Both the position numbers and the translations under genes were made by a program. From Flavobacterium shii (GTDB taxonomy: Bacteria > Bacteroidota > Bacteroidia > Flavobacteriales > Flavobacteriaceae), in the NCBI RefSeq assembly GCF_025847235.1, contig NZ_JAOZEW010000018.1:62001-126000 (forward strand): a stretch of 64,000 nt of DNA, read 5' to 3'. Position 1 is the first letter of the stretch, and each line of letters starts with the position of its first letter. The notes below the pieces were generated by a model, which worked only from the letters and a program-made list of their open reading frames with translations, did no database searches and was not told the origin of the DNA. Below, piece after piece: positions 9,220 through 17,083 of this stretch.

Positions 9220-9999
9220 CTATTTTTCTCTATTAACTTCCCAATCATATATCAACTCAACACCCGTTCTTACATCATTACCTGAATCCATAGTTGCACC
9301 TCTAGGCATCGCTTTCATAATACGAGCAAACATTAATTGCTTCTGCTTTTCAATTTCTTCTACAAAACCAATCAAACTAGTTTCTTTTAAATTCTGTTTC
9401 TCAAAAACTTCTAGATCAAATTGCTCTTTAGACGGATATATTATTTTAGTTGCAGTCCAATGGTAATTATTTTCTGTATCATATAATTCCAAAATTAAAC
9501 CTGGCAATCCATAAAACTTCCAAGGTCCAAAAGATAAAGGTATATAAGGTGTATACCATGCGGTATAACTACGCCCTCTAAAATTTAACATAGCTTTATT
9601 ACAAATAAACATATCTATTTTTTTTGTATCAGTATCTTTTGAAAGCTTCCAATTCATTACTGGCAGCACCTCATTAATTTTGTAATTAACACCTTTTATA
9701 TTATCAATGGAGATAATTGTTTTTTTTGTCAAATCAACTAATTCATAAGTATCTAATTCTTTTTCATAAACCGCTATTGAGTTTGTATTTTCATCAATTT
9801 TAACTCCCGAACGAGAATTATTAGCCAATGTTTTTGAAACTGATTTACTTTTAGAACATTTTGTTGTGACAATTTTTTGCTGGTAACCATCACTCGATAT
9901 TTGCAAACTATACTCGATCAAGGCAACTTTTTCATCGCGTATTTGAGCAATACTTATTGTTGAAATAAATAAAATTAATATTAAAATTTTCTTTTCCAT
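9220..9999 (-). CDS. GLPGLI family exported protein
   Basis: A 259-residue protein with a signal peptide (to about residue 18, ISIAQ). The defining motif reads FYGLPGLILELYD near residue 165, preceded by a typical YTAWYTPYIPLSFGPWKF block. GLPGLI proteins are periplasmic or surface proteins of Bacteroidota with no established biochemical role; they are frequently encoded immediately upstream of a TonB-receptor-like barrel, exactly as here. A 14-bp hairpin separates it from the next upstream gene, so this pair is probably its own transcription unit. Confidence 0.9.
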   Translation of the reverse strand: MEKKILILILFISTISIAQIRDEKVALIEYSLQISSDGYQQKIVTTKCSKSKSVSKTLANNSRSGVKIDENTNSIAVYEKELDTYELVDLTKKTIISIDNIKGVNYKINEVLPVMNWKLSKDTDTKKIDMFICNKAMLNFRGRSYTAWYTPYIPLSFGPWKFYGLPGLILELYDTENNYHWTATKIIYPSKEQFDLEVFEKQNLKETSLIGFVEEIEKQKQLMFARIMKAMPRGATMDSGNDVRTGVELIYDWEVNREK

Positions 10000-10014
10000 C
10001 TAACCATTGTTATT

Positions 10015-10052
10015 AAAAACACAATTTAAAATTGCTTCTAAATTGTGTTTTT
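10015..10052 (-). terminator. Probable Rho-independent terminator
   Basis: A perfect 14-bp inverted repeat (AAAAACACAATTTA / TAAATTGTGTTTTT) lies just after the stop of the small exported protein gene on the minus strand. The T tract is inside the stem and continues TTTTTAATAA, so termination is likely but could be partial, with read-through into the GLPGLI gene. Confidence 0.65.
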
Positions 10053-10063
10053 CATTTAATTTA

Positions 10064-10480
10064 TCAATAAAACCCCATCTCTCCTTCGTCTACAGGAAAA
10101 AACGGCAAAAGCCCTCCATCAATAGGGGAATCATATCCTATTATTATCTCTTCAGGAGTTACTATAGCTGGCAAAAGTTCTTCGTCATTGAGAGGAGCAT
10201 ACATTACTGGCTGCATAAGAACAGCTATTAATTCATCCTTCATTTGATTACAACCACTTTGACTATTTACATTTGGAAAACTCCACGTATTAGAATAACT
10301 CCCATGACTATCATGCCAAGCAATATACACTGAGCATCCATAAATCACAGCAAAACCATTTTCAAAATATTCAGTTTTTACTAAATTATACTTTTCAAAA
10401 TTGACTGATGCAGAAAACTCTTTTGCAGAAACTCCAGAAGCAAACAACATAAAACACAATCCCAATACTAATCTTTTCAT
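10064..10480 (-). CDS. Small exported protein of unknown function
   Basis: A 138-residue protein starting at ATG 10480 with a clear signal peptide (MKRLVLGLCFMLFASGVSA). An open extension of 11 codons upstream adds only Lys/Asn-rich sequence and was not used. The mature part contains two Cys (IYGC and SGCNQ) that may form a disulfide, and an acidic, Pro/Gly-rich tail ending GEMGFY. I recognise no family. It lies between the GLPGLI unit and a divergent XRE regulator. A 15-bp perfect inverted repeat (10520-10563) begins 40 bp upstream and could be its operator. Confidence 0.65.
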   Translation of the reverse strand: MKRLVLGLCFMLFASGVSAKEFSASVNFEKYNLVKTEYFENGFAVIYGCSVYIAWHDSHGSYSNTWSFPNVNSQSGCNQMKDELIAVLMQPVMYAPLNDEELLPAIVTPEEIIIGYDSPIDGGLLPFFPVDEGEMGFY

Positions 10481-10769
10481 GTTTAATTTTTTTTTAAAAT
10501 TGATAGTTATCACCCTATATCATCTTTTTAAATTCAAAAGCGCTTTTTAATTTAAAAAGATGAATAATTATTTCCCATCAAAAAACAACAATTTATTTAT
10601 CTTAGAAAATGGCAGAAACACATTTTAAATGTGAATTTAACATGTAATTCTTGTGCATTTATCCTCCGTAAAATGTTAAAAAATAAATTTAACGAGTATA
10701 TTTTCAAAAAAATGTCCTCTATAGCTATACTTACTAGTTATTAACTAATTACGCCAATAATTAAAAACC
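10481..10769. other. Divergent intergenic region with inverted repeats
   Basis: This region separates the small exported protein gene from the XRE regulator. It holds a perfect 15-bp inverted repeat with a 14-nt spacer (10520-10534 / 10549-10563), a CACATTT-T-AAATGTG dyad (10619-10633) and a TATAGCTATA palindrome near 10720. No open frame is convincing. The dyads are plausible operator sites for the XRE regulator. Confidence 0.5.
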
Positions 10770-11111
10770 ATGAAATTATATCAAAAAGTAAAAGCAATCA
10801 GAGAGTACAAAAGGCTTTCACAAAATTATATTGCTCACGAACTAGGACTAGATCAGTCACAATATAGTAGGAGAGAAAAAGGAGAAATACAATTCATACC
10901 CGAAGAGATCATTAAATTAACACATCTATTAGATACCAACGTTTCAAATTTATTTGGTGAACAAGAAAAGTCACAGCCAACAGAAGTACGAACTACGACG
11001 AATATTGTCTTAATTTCAGATAAACTAATTGAACAATATGAATTCCGTTTAAAAGAAAAAGATGAACTTATTAATACATTACACAAAAAAATAAAAACTA
11101 TAAAAGCTTAG
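10770..11111 (+). CDS. XRE-family helix-turn-helix regulator with coiled-coil tail
   Basis: A 113-residue DNA-binding protein. Residues 1-62 form a Cro/C1-type HTH (KAIREYKRLSQNYIAHELGL, then DQSQYSRREKGE and the helix ending LLDTNVSNLF). The C-terminal part (about 80-113, LIEQYEFRLKEKDELINTLH) has heptad-like spacing and probably forms a short coiled coil for dimerisation. Similar small stand-alone regulators are common in Flavobacteriia. No phage or toxin-antitoxin genes adjoin it, so I treat it as a chromosomal regulator whose targets could be itself or the divergent exported protein, given the inverted repeats in between. Confidence 0.85.
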   Translation: MKLYQKVKAIREYKRLSQNYIAHELGLDQSQYSRREKGEIQFIPEEIIKLTHLLDTNVSNLFGEQEKSQPTEVRTTTNIVLISDKLIEQYEFRLKEKDELINTLHKKIKTIKA

Positions 11112-11162
11112 TAATTCACATCTTGACAGCAAAAAACTTCACAACTTTATCCCTTTGTCCCT

Positions 11163-11191
11163 TTGCCTCTTCAATCAAAAAGTTATCTTTA
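11163..11191 (+). promoter_or_regulatory. Promoter giving a nearly leaderless mRNA
   Basis: TTG (11163-11165), an 18-nt spacer and TATCTTTA (11184-11191) match the flavobacterial promoter pattern except for the last base. The ATG of the epimerase begins only 5 nt later (11196), so the transcript would start at or next to the start codon. Confidence 0.5.
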
Positions 11192-11195
11192 CAAA

Positions 11196-12197
11196 ATGGT
11201 TTTAATAACAGGAGGAACAGGTTTAGTCGGAGCACATTTATTACTTCATTTAATAGAAAATGGAGATAACGTTCGGGCAATTTACCGAAACGCCGAAAAA
11301 ATAGAACGAACAAAATCAGTTTTTGATTTATACAAAAAATCCCATTTATTTGAATCTATACAATGGATAGAAGCCGATATCCTGGATGTTCCATCACTAG
11401 AAGTTGCTTTTATCGATATCGAATATGTATATCACTGTGCCGCTTTAATCTCTTTTGATCCAAAAGATGAAGATTTAGTTCGAAAAACCAATATCGAAGG
11501 CACAGCAAACATTGTGAATTTTTGCATAGCCAAACAAATAAAAAAATTATGCTTCGTAAGTTCAATTGCGGCACTTGGTGATCTTGCTGCTCATGAAACT
11601 ATTATAACTGAAGAAACGGAATGGAATCCCGAAAAACCACATAGCGATTACGCAATTTCTAAATATGGTGCCGAAATGGAAGTTTGGCGCGGTATACAAG
11701 AAGGATTAAATATTGTTATCATAAATCCCGGGGTTATTTTAGGCCCTATTCCTAAATCTAAAAATACAGAACAAGGAAGCGCAGAGCTTTATACAAAAGT
11801 AGCCAACGGACTTCCGTTCTATACTCTGGGAAGTACTGGATTTGTTACTGTAGATGACGTAGTGCGAATTGCTGCAACATTAATAAAAAGCGAAATAAAA
11901 AACGAGCGTTTCACCTTAATTTCAGAAAATGTCGTTTTCCGTGATATTCTAAACACTATTGCCGATGCATTAAAAGTAAAAAGACCTTCTAAACATGCAA
12001 GTCCATTACTAATGAAAATTGTATGGCGTATCGATTGGTTCCTGGCAACTTTTTTCCTGAAGAAAAGACAGATTACAAAAGCGACCGCAAAATCATCTTA
12101 TACAAAAGATCTATATTCGAATGAAAAAATAAAAACCGCTTTAAATATTGATTTCAGGAATATCCATCAATACATTAAAGAGGTTTCTACCTTATAA
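11196..12197 (+). CDS. NAD-dependent epimerase/dehydratase (extended SDR)
   Basis: A 333-residue Rossmann-fold protein. The nucleotide-binding motif TGGTGLVG sits at residues 5-12, so I start at ATG 11196; the 11 extra codons available upstream would cover the promoter and place the motif too far in. The catalytic Ser-Tyr-Lys set is visible (FVSSIAAL, then SDYAISKYGAE around residue 142). The C-terminal half resembles dihydroflavonol-4-reductase-like members of the family. The reaction is an NAD(P)-dependent epimerisation, dehydration or reduction of a sugar-nucleotide or related substrate that cannot be told from here. It converges on the DUF4296 gene, with 4 bp between stops. Confidence 0.85.
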   Translation: MVLITGGTGLVGAHLLLHLIENGDNVRAIYRNAEKIERTKSVFDLYKKSHLFESIQWIEADILDVPSLEVAFIDIEYVYHCAALISFDPKDEDLVRKTNIEGTANIVNFCIAKQIKKLCFVSSIAALGDLAAHETIITEETEWNPEKPHSDYAISKYGAEMEVWRGIQEGLNIVIINPGVILGPIPKSKNTEQGSAELYTKVANGLPFYTLGSTGFVTVDDVVRIAATLIKSEIKNERFTLISENVVFRDILNTIADALKVKRPSKHASPLLMKIVWRIDWFLATFFLKKRQITKATAKSSYTKDLYSNEKIKTALNIDFRNIHQYIKEVSTL

Positions 12198-12201
12198 AAA
12201 C

Positions 12202-12708
12202 TTATTGTTTTAACTTTTGTGTTCTTTTAAGCAAATCAGAATTCGTTTTTTTCAAATCTTTATTTACCTTAATCGAATCCTTTTTTATCTTAATTGAGTC
12301 CTTTTTAGTGGATTTAGCCTTTTTTTCAAGCGCTTTTTTCTCCAGCGCCTTTTTCTTATTCTCAATTTTGACAATCGAATCTATCTTCTTCTTATTTTTC
12401 TCTAAGCGCACGCTAATCTGATCAAACATGTCTTTATAATCATTGTAATTTGCTGCGTAATACATATTACTCTTAACAAACTGCACGCTATCCACTTTAT
12501 ACTTTTTGAGTACAAATCTGGTCGGATTAGTATCGCATGAATCTAACGATAATGGATTTTGATACTTAATAGCTTCCAATAAAGACAGATCATATATAAT
12601 ATCCATCATCTTATCTCTATCAACAAGTCGTTCTGGTTTTTTGACCAATTCTTTCTTACATCCGACTGCAAGAATTAACACCGAAACAATCATGATTATT
12701 TTTCTCAT
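12202..12708 (-). CDS. DUF4296 lipoprotein
   Basis: A 168-residue lipoprotein with lipobox MIVSVLILAVGC (Cys 17). The N-terminal half matches the DUF4296 family of Bacteroidota (DKMMDIIYDLSLLEAIKY and the ...VDSVQFVKSNMYYAANYNDYKDMFDQI region). From residue 105 on it is a highly basic, repetitive Lys-rich helix (KKALEKKALEKKAKSTKKDS), probably extended or coiled-coil. Function is unknown. The gene follows dihydroorotase by 3 bp and is likely its operon partner; that order is common in Flavobacteriia. Confidence 0.85.
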   Translation of the reverse strand: MRKIIMIVSVLILAVGCKKELVKKPERLVDRDKMMDIIYDLSLLEAIKYQNPLSLDSCDTNPTRFVLKKYKVDSVQFVKSNMYYAANYNDYKDMFDQISVRLEKNKKKIDSIVKIENKKKALEKKALEKKAKSTKKDSIKIKKDSIKVNKDLKKTNSDLLKRTQKLKQ

Positions 12709-12711
12709 ATC

Positions 12712-14052
12712 TTATCTATCAAATAATAATCTTTTTCCAGCGTGAACATTTTTCACTTTAAAAGCATTATAAACCAATTGTCCATTTACAAAAGTATGTG
12801 TAATACGAGACTTAAATGCAAATCCTTCGAACGGAGACCAATTACATTTTGATAAAATATTACTGGAATTTACACTCCAGGGCAAACCAGGATTTACAAT
12901 TACTAAATCGGCATAATACCCTTCTCTAATAAATCCTCTTTTTTCGATTTTGAAAATTTTAGCTGGATTATGACACATTTTTTCAATGATTTTCTCCACA
13001 CTAATTTTTCCTTGATGATGCGCTTCAAACATAGCAACAACAGCATGCTGAACTAATGGACCTCCAGAAGGTGCTTTTAAATAAGATTGCTTCTTTTCTT
13101 CTTTGGTATGCGGTGCGTGATCTGTAGCAATTACATCGATTCGCCCATCAAGTAAAGCTTCCCAAAGTGCTTTTCGGTCATCGGCTGTTTTTACAGCAGG
13201 ATTCCATTTTATAAAATTACCTTTGGTTGCATAATCATCATTGGTAAACCACAAATGATGAATACAAACTTCAGCAGTAATTTTCTTTTCTTCTAAAGGG
13301 ATTTTATTCGTAAACAATTCCATTTCTTTGGCAGTCGAAAGATGAAAAATATGCAAACGAGCTCCTGTTTTCTTAGCCAAAGCAATAGCCTTAGATGAAG
13401 AAATATAACATGCCTCGGCACTACGAATTAAATGATGCACCGTTACAGGAACATCTTCGCCATACTCTGCTTTATATTTTTCCAGATTATTCTGGATTGT
13501 TGTTTCGTCTTCACAATGAACCGCGATAAGCATTGAAGTACTTGAGAAGATTTTCTCAAGCGTTGTTTCATTATCAACCAACATATTACCGGTTGATGAT
13601 CCTAAAAATATTTTTATACCAGCAACATTCTTCGGATTTGTTTTTAAAACTTCATCCAAATTATCATTGGTAGCACCCATCATAAACGAATAATTCGCAT
13701 GTGATTTCTTTGATGCTATCTGGTATTTCTCTTCTAAAATTTCCTGAGTTACAGCATTTGGTACCGTATTAGGCTGCTCGATAAAAGAAGTAATTCCACC
13801 GGCAACTGCTGCTCTAGATTCTGATTCGATATCGCCTTTATGCGTTAATCCCGGTTCTCTAAAATGAACCTGGTCATCTATTGCACCCGGCATTAAGTAA
13901 CTTCCTTCGGCATCAATAACGACACAATTAGATGATTTCAAACTTATACTGTCTGAAATCTCTACTATTAAATCGTTTTCAATTAATAAATCCCCTTCAA
14001 AAATTGATCCTTCGTTTACAATTTTAGCATTTTTGATTAAAATCCTATTCAT
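12712..14052 (-). CDS. pyrC: Dihydroorotase
   Basis: A 446-residue amidohydrolase of pyrimidine synthesis, interconverting carbamoyl aspartate and dihydroorotate in the cytosol. Family blocks seen: LMPGAIDDQVHFREPG (54-68), AGGITSFIEQPNT, VAGIKIFLGSSTGN, AVHCED, IFHLSTAKEM and VIATDHAPHT with the metal-binding Asp. The usual first metal-site HxH reads Q61-V-H63 here; as far as I recall this Gln is normal for Bacteroidota dihydroorotases, so I still call the enzyme active. It is tightly packed between the glycosyltransferase (10 bp) and the DUF4296 gene (3 bp), suggesting one operon. Confidence 0.93.
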   Translation of the reverse strand: MNRILIKNAKIVNEGSIFEGDLLIENDLIVEISDSISLKSSNCVVIDAEGSYLMPGAIDDQVHFREPGLTHKGDIESESRAAVAGGITSFIEQPNTVPNAVTQEILEEKYQIASKKSHANYSFMMGATNDNLDEVLKTNPKNVAGIKIFLGSSTGNMLVDNETTLEKIFSSTSMLIAVHCEDETTIQNNLEKYKAEYGEDVPVTVHHLIRSAEACYISSSKAIALAKKTGARLHIFHLSTAKEMELFTNKIPLEEKKITAEVCIHHLWFTNDDYATKGNFIKWNPAVKTADDRKALWEALLDGRIDVIATDHAPHTKEEKKQSYLKAPSGGPLVQHAVVAMFEAHHQGKISVEKIIEKMCHNPAKIFKIEKRGFIREGYYADLVIVNPGLPWSVNSSNILSKCNWSPFEGFAFKSRITHTFVNGQLVYNAFKVKNVHAGKRLLFDR

Positions 14053-14062
14053 CGTTTATAGT

Positions 14063-14788
14063 TTATAATGAATTGACTAATTTTTTTAGTCTAAGTGAAA
14101 TAACTCCAAAGATTGCCTCTTTAATAATCGCATTGCTCATCTTAGAAACTCCTTTTGTTCTATCTGTAAAAATAATAGGAACTTCTACAATTCCAAACTT
14201 CTTACAGTAAGTCCTATATTTCATCTCAATCTGAAAAGCATAACCAACAAATTTTATTTTGTTAAGATTAATTGATTCCAAAACCTCTCTTTTATAACAC
14301 ACAAATCCAGCTGTGGCGTCATGGATTTTCATTCCGGTGATAAATTTCACATATACCGATGCAAAATAAGACATCAATACACGGCTTAATGGCCAGTTTA
14401 CAACGTTTACACCTGTTACATATCTAGATCCAATTGCCAAATCGGCACCGCCAAAATGACAAGCATCAAAAAGTTTTTCAAGATCATTTGGATTATGTGA
14501 AAAATCGGCATCCATTTCGAATATATAATTATATTTCCGATCCAAAGCCCATTTAAAACCATGAACATAAGCTGTTCCTAATCCTGCTTTTTTAGCCCTG
14601 TTTTCTAAAAACAACTTCCCTTCAAACTCTTCTTGAAGCATAACAACCTTATCTGCTGTATGATCTGGTGAATTATCATCGACAATAAGAAGATGAAAAG
14701 ATTTATGTTGCGAAAGCACAGCTCTAATAATGCTCTCAATGTTTTCAATTTCGTTGTAAGTGGGAATTATGACAATACAATCGTTCAT
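14063..14788 (-). CDS. Polyprenol-monophosphomannose-synthase-like glycosyltransferase (GT2)
   Basis: A 241-residue family 2 glycosyltransferase. The start at ATG 14788 puts the nucleotide-binding strand at the N-terminus (VIIPTYNEIENIESII); 16 further upstream codons overlap the -7 element (TACTTTTG at 14816-14809). Catalytic-type motifs DDNSPDHTAD (about 38-47) and the DXD-type MDADFSHNP (about 95-103) are present, followed by GSRYVTG and a C-terminal segment typical of dolichyl-phosphate mannose synthase relatives. It probably transfers a sugar from a nucleotide donor to polyprenyl phosphate at the inner membrane face for glycan or lipoprotein modification. It heads the operon with dihydroorotase. 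Confidence 0.88.
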   Translation of the reverse strand: MNDCIVIIPTYNEIENIESIIRAVLSQHKSFHLLIVDDNSPDHTADKVVMLQEEFEGKLFLENRAKKAGLGTAYVHGFKWALDRKYNYIFEMDADFSHNPNDLEKLFDACHFGGADLAIGSRYVTGVNVVNWPLSRVLMSYFASVYVKFITGMKIHDATAGFVCYKREVLESINLNKIKFVGYAFQIEMKYRTYCKKFGIVEVPIIFTDRTKGVSKMSNAIIKEAIFGVISLRLKKLVNSL

Positions 14789-14893
14789 TTTTCTGAGTAA
14801 TTTCAACGCAAAAGTAAACTTTTTATAGCATTTCATTCATAATAAAGTTATAATAAAAGTATTGATATAAAAAATTACTAATTTTGCATTGCT

Positions 14894-15568
14894 ATGATTG
14901 AACAACTTCATCCAAGGATCACCGAAAATAAAGACTGGGCAACACTTTTGTTTGTGTTATGCTTTGCTGTTATTGCTATTACAAAGACCATTTACGATCA
15001 TCGTTTTGGCGACTTCACAAAATTGCTTTTCTCCGATAAATATGCCAAAATATATAGAGATAGCAGCCATATAAAAAGCGGCTTTACAATTGCCTTATTC
15101 TTTGTGCAAATTATTTCTTTTGCCTTTTTTATTCAACTTACACTTAGCAGTCTCAAACTCGGGAATGCATCAAAAACCGATTGGGCACTTTATATTCAAA
15201 TTGCAACTTTCTTATCTTTCTTTATTTTATCAAAATATTTAATTGAGAAAATTGTTGCCACTTCATTCAATATCGAAGAATTTGTCGAACACTTTAACTT
15301 ACAAAAAGTAACTTATAGGGCTTATATTGGTATTTTAATACTCCCAGTCAATGCAATTTTGTTCTATTATGATGATATTTCTAAAAATGTTCCGTTAACA
15401 ATATTAGCTATTTCATTATGTATCAGCCTATTTTCTTATTTTATTTCAATAAAAAACTATCAAAACGTAATATTGAGTAAGTTATTTTATTTTATTTTAT
15501 ATCTTTGCGCTCTTGAAATAGCCCCTTATTATTTTATGTATTATTGGTTTACAAAAGGGAGTGCTTAG
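14894..15568 (+). CDS. DUF4271 integral membrane protein
   Basis: A 224-residue membrane protein with about six or seven hydrophobic segments (for example around 17-35, 62-85, 99-117, 143-160, 165-188, 194-215). Sequence and position directly before uroporphyrinogen-III synthase match the Bacteroidota family DUF4271, whose role is unknown. The next gene starts 15 bp after its stop, so the two are co-transcribed. TAATTTTG at 14879-14886 is a good -7 box and lies 8 nt before the ATG, implying a very short leader; the -33 element is not clear. Confidence 0.85.
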   Translation: MIEQLHPRITENKDWATLLFVLCFAVIAITKTIYDHRFGDFTKLLFSDKYAKIYRDSSHIKSGFTIALFFVQIISFAFFIQLTLSSLKLGNASKTDWALYIQIATFLSFFILSKYLIEKIVATSFNIEEFVEHFNLQKVTYRAYIGILILPVNAILFYYDDISKNVPLTILAISLCISLFSYFISIKNYQNVILSKLFYFILYLCALEIAPYYFMYYWFTKGSA

Positions 15569-15583
15569 AAAATATTACAACTT

Positions 15584-16333
15584 ATGAAAGTGAAAACAAT
15601 TTTGGTGTCACAGCCTGAACCTAAAGTGGAAAACTCCCCTTATTTTGAGCTCCAACAGAAACACAAAATAAAAATTGATTTCAGACCTTTCATTCACGTG
15701 GAGGGAGTTAACGCTAAAGAGATTCGATTACAAAAAATCGATCTTAATCATTACACTGCAATTATATTAACTAGCAGAAATGCAGTTGATCATTTTTTTA
15801 GAGTTGCAGAAGAAATGCGTTATAAAGTTCCTGAAGGATTAAAATATTTTTGTCAATCGGAAGCCGTTGCTTTTTACCTACAAAAATATGTAGTGTATAG
15901 AAAACGTAAAATTTATGTTGGTGCAAAAGATTTTGCAGATTTATCTCCATTAATCAAAAAGTACAAAGACGAAAAATTCTTATTACCAGCTTCAGATCAA
16001 TTAAATGCTGATGCTCCAATTACTTTAAACAACTTAAAAGTAGACTGGACTCAAGCAATTTTTTACAAGACTGTAATGAGCGATTTATCCGATTTGGCCG
16101 ATGTTTATTACGACATCTTGGCTTTCTTTAGTCCTACTGGAATAAAATCATTATTTAAAAACTTTCCTGACTTCAAACAAAATGAGACCAGGATAGCTGT
16201 TTTTGGAAGCACAACTCAAAAAGAAGCTCTAGATTACGGTTTAAGAATAGATATTCTTGCTCCTACCCCAGAAACTCCTTCAATGACAATGGCTCTAGAA
16301 AAATATATTGCCGAAGCAAATAAAGGAAAATAA
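15584..16333 (+). CDS. hemD: Uroporphyrinogen-III synthase
   Basis: A 249-residue protein of the HemD fold, which closes hydroxymethylbilane into uroporphyrinogen III on the way to haem. It has the two-lobed alpha/beta pattern with weakly conserved sequence typical of the family; supporting stretches are AIILTSRNAVDHFFRVAEE, LLPASDQLNADAP, AFFSPTGIKSLF and AVFGSTTQKEALDYG. The product is soluble and cytoplasmic. It follows DUF4271 by 15 bp, a conserved Bacteroidota pairing, and ends with a strong terminator. The first codon used is ATG at 15584 (MKVKTILVSQPEP), which matches the expected N-terminal strand. Confidence 0.88.
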   Translation: MKVKTILVSQPEPKVENSPYFELQQKHKIKIDFRPFIHVEGVNAKEIRLQKIDLNHYTAIILTSRNAVDHFFRVAEEMRYKVPEGLKYFCQSEAVAFYLQKYVVYRKRKIYVGAKDFADLSPLIKKYKDEKFLLPASDQLNADAPITLNNLKVDWTQAIFYKTVMSDLSDLADVYYDILAFFSPTGIKSLFKNFPDFKQNETRIAVFGSTTQKEALDYGLRIDILAPTPETPSMTMALEKYIAEANKGK

Positions 16334-16351
16334 TCCTTTAACCTGAATAAT

Positions 16352-16382
16352 AAAAAAGCTGCGAAATTCGCAGCTTTTTTTA
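16352..16382 (+). terminator. Rho-independent terminator
   Basis: A long stem (AAAAAAGCTGCGAA / TTCGCAGCTTTTTT) with its T run immediately follows hemD. The A-rich left arm means it could also work on the other strand, though no minus-strand gene needs it. Confidence 0.9.
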
Positions 16383-16566
16383 TGCCCAAACTTTTATAAA
16401 TTTAATTTTCAATGAACTAAAAAAGATCTTTACATTCCAACCTATCTTTGTCAAAATTTTAAACTCTGACAAAGATTCCAGATCTAACGCTTGTTTTAAA
16501 GTTTTATCGTTAAATTTGATTTCTATTTTAAACCAAATTACTAAAATTAGTTTCAAATCACAACAC

Positions 16567-17037
16567 ATGAAAATCAACTCACTCGTTATAGAAATAGACG
16601 GTATCGATAAAGAAATCCTACGACACCTAATGGAGGATGCCCGAAAGCCAATATTACAAATTGCAAATAAAATAGGAATTTCTGGAGCAGCTATCCATCA
16701 GCGATTACGTAAACTGGAGCAATCTGGCGTAATATCAGGCTCTAAATTCACTGTTAACAATAAAGTTTTAGGATATAACACAATGGCTTTTGTAGGCGTC
16801 TATTTGGATAAAGCCGCAAGAAACCCAGAAGCCGTAAGAGAATTAAAGAAAATCCCCGAAGTTCTCGAGTGCCATTACACGACAGGAAACTGGTCGATCC
16901 TAATAAAGATTATCTGCCGCGACAACGAACATTTAATGCAACTATTAAACACCAAAATTCAGGCAATTGAAGGCGTTTCAAGAACAGAAACCTTCATTTC
17001 TCTAGACCAACAAATCGACAGACAAATTCAGCTATAA
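16567..17037 (+). CDS. Lrp/AsnC family transcriptional regulator
   Basis: A 156-residue regulator. I chose ATG 16567 (MKINSLVIEIDGIDKEIL); 17 codons of open frame upstream look non-coding. The HTH spans about residues 9-60 (DKEILRHLMEDARKPILQIA, then ISGAAIHQRLRKLEQSGVI), and the C-terminal RAM ligand-binding domain follows (GYNTMAFVGVYL, VLECHYTTGNWSILIKI, IEGVSRTETFISL). Lrp proteins form octamers and sense amino acids. Its targets are unknown; it stands alone between the hemD terminator and the convergent MMPL gene. Confidence 0.92.
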   Translation: MKINSLVIEIDGIDKEILRHLMEDARKPILQIANKIGISGAAIHQRLRKLEQSGVISGSKFTVNNKVLGYNTMAFVGVYLDKAARNPEAVRELKKIPEVLECHYTTGNWSILIKIICRDNEHLMQLLNTKIQAIEGVSRTETFISLDQQIDRQIQL

Positions 17038-17053
17038 CTTCCTGAAATATTTA

Positions 17054-17083
17054 TAAAAAAAAGGAGAGATTAAATCTCTCCTT
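17054..17083 (-). terminator. Terminator overlapping the MMPL gene stop codon
   Basis: The 10-bp stem AAGGAGAGAT / ATCTCTCCTT (17061-17083) with a TAA loop is followed on the minus strand by a T8 run. The stop codon of the MMPL gene lies inside the hairpin. Confidence 0.8.

Noticed and set aside
10770..11111. The XRE regulator as part of a prophage or toxin-antitoxin module
   Set aside because: No phage genes, integrase, attachment repeats or toxin-like gene lie nearby.
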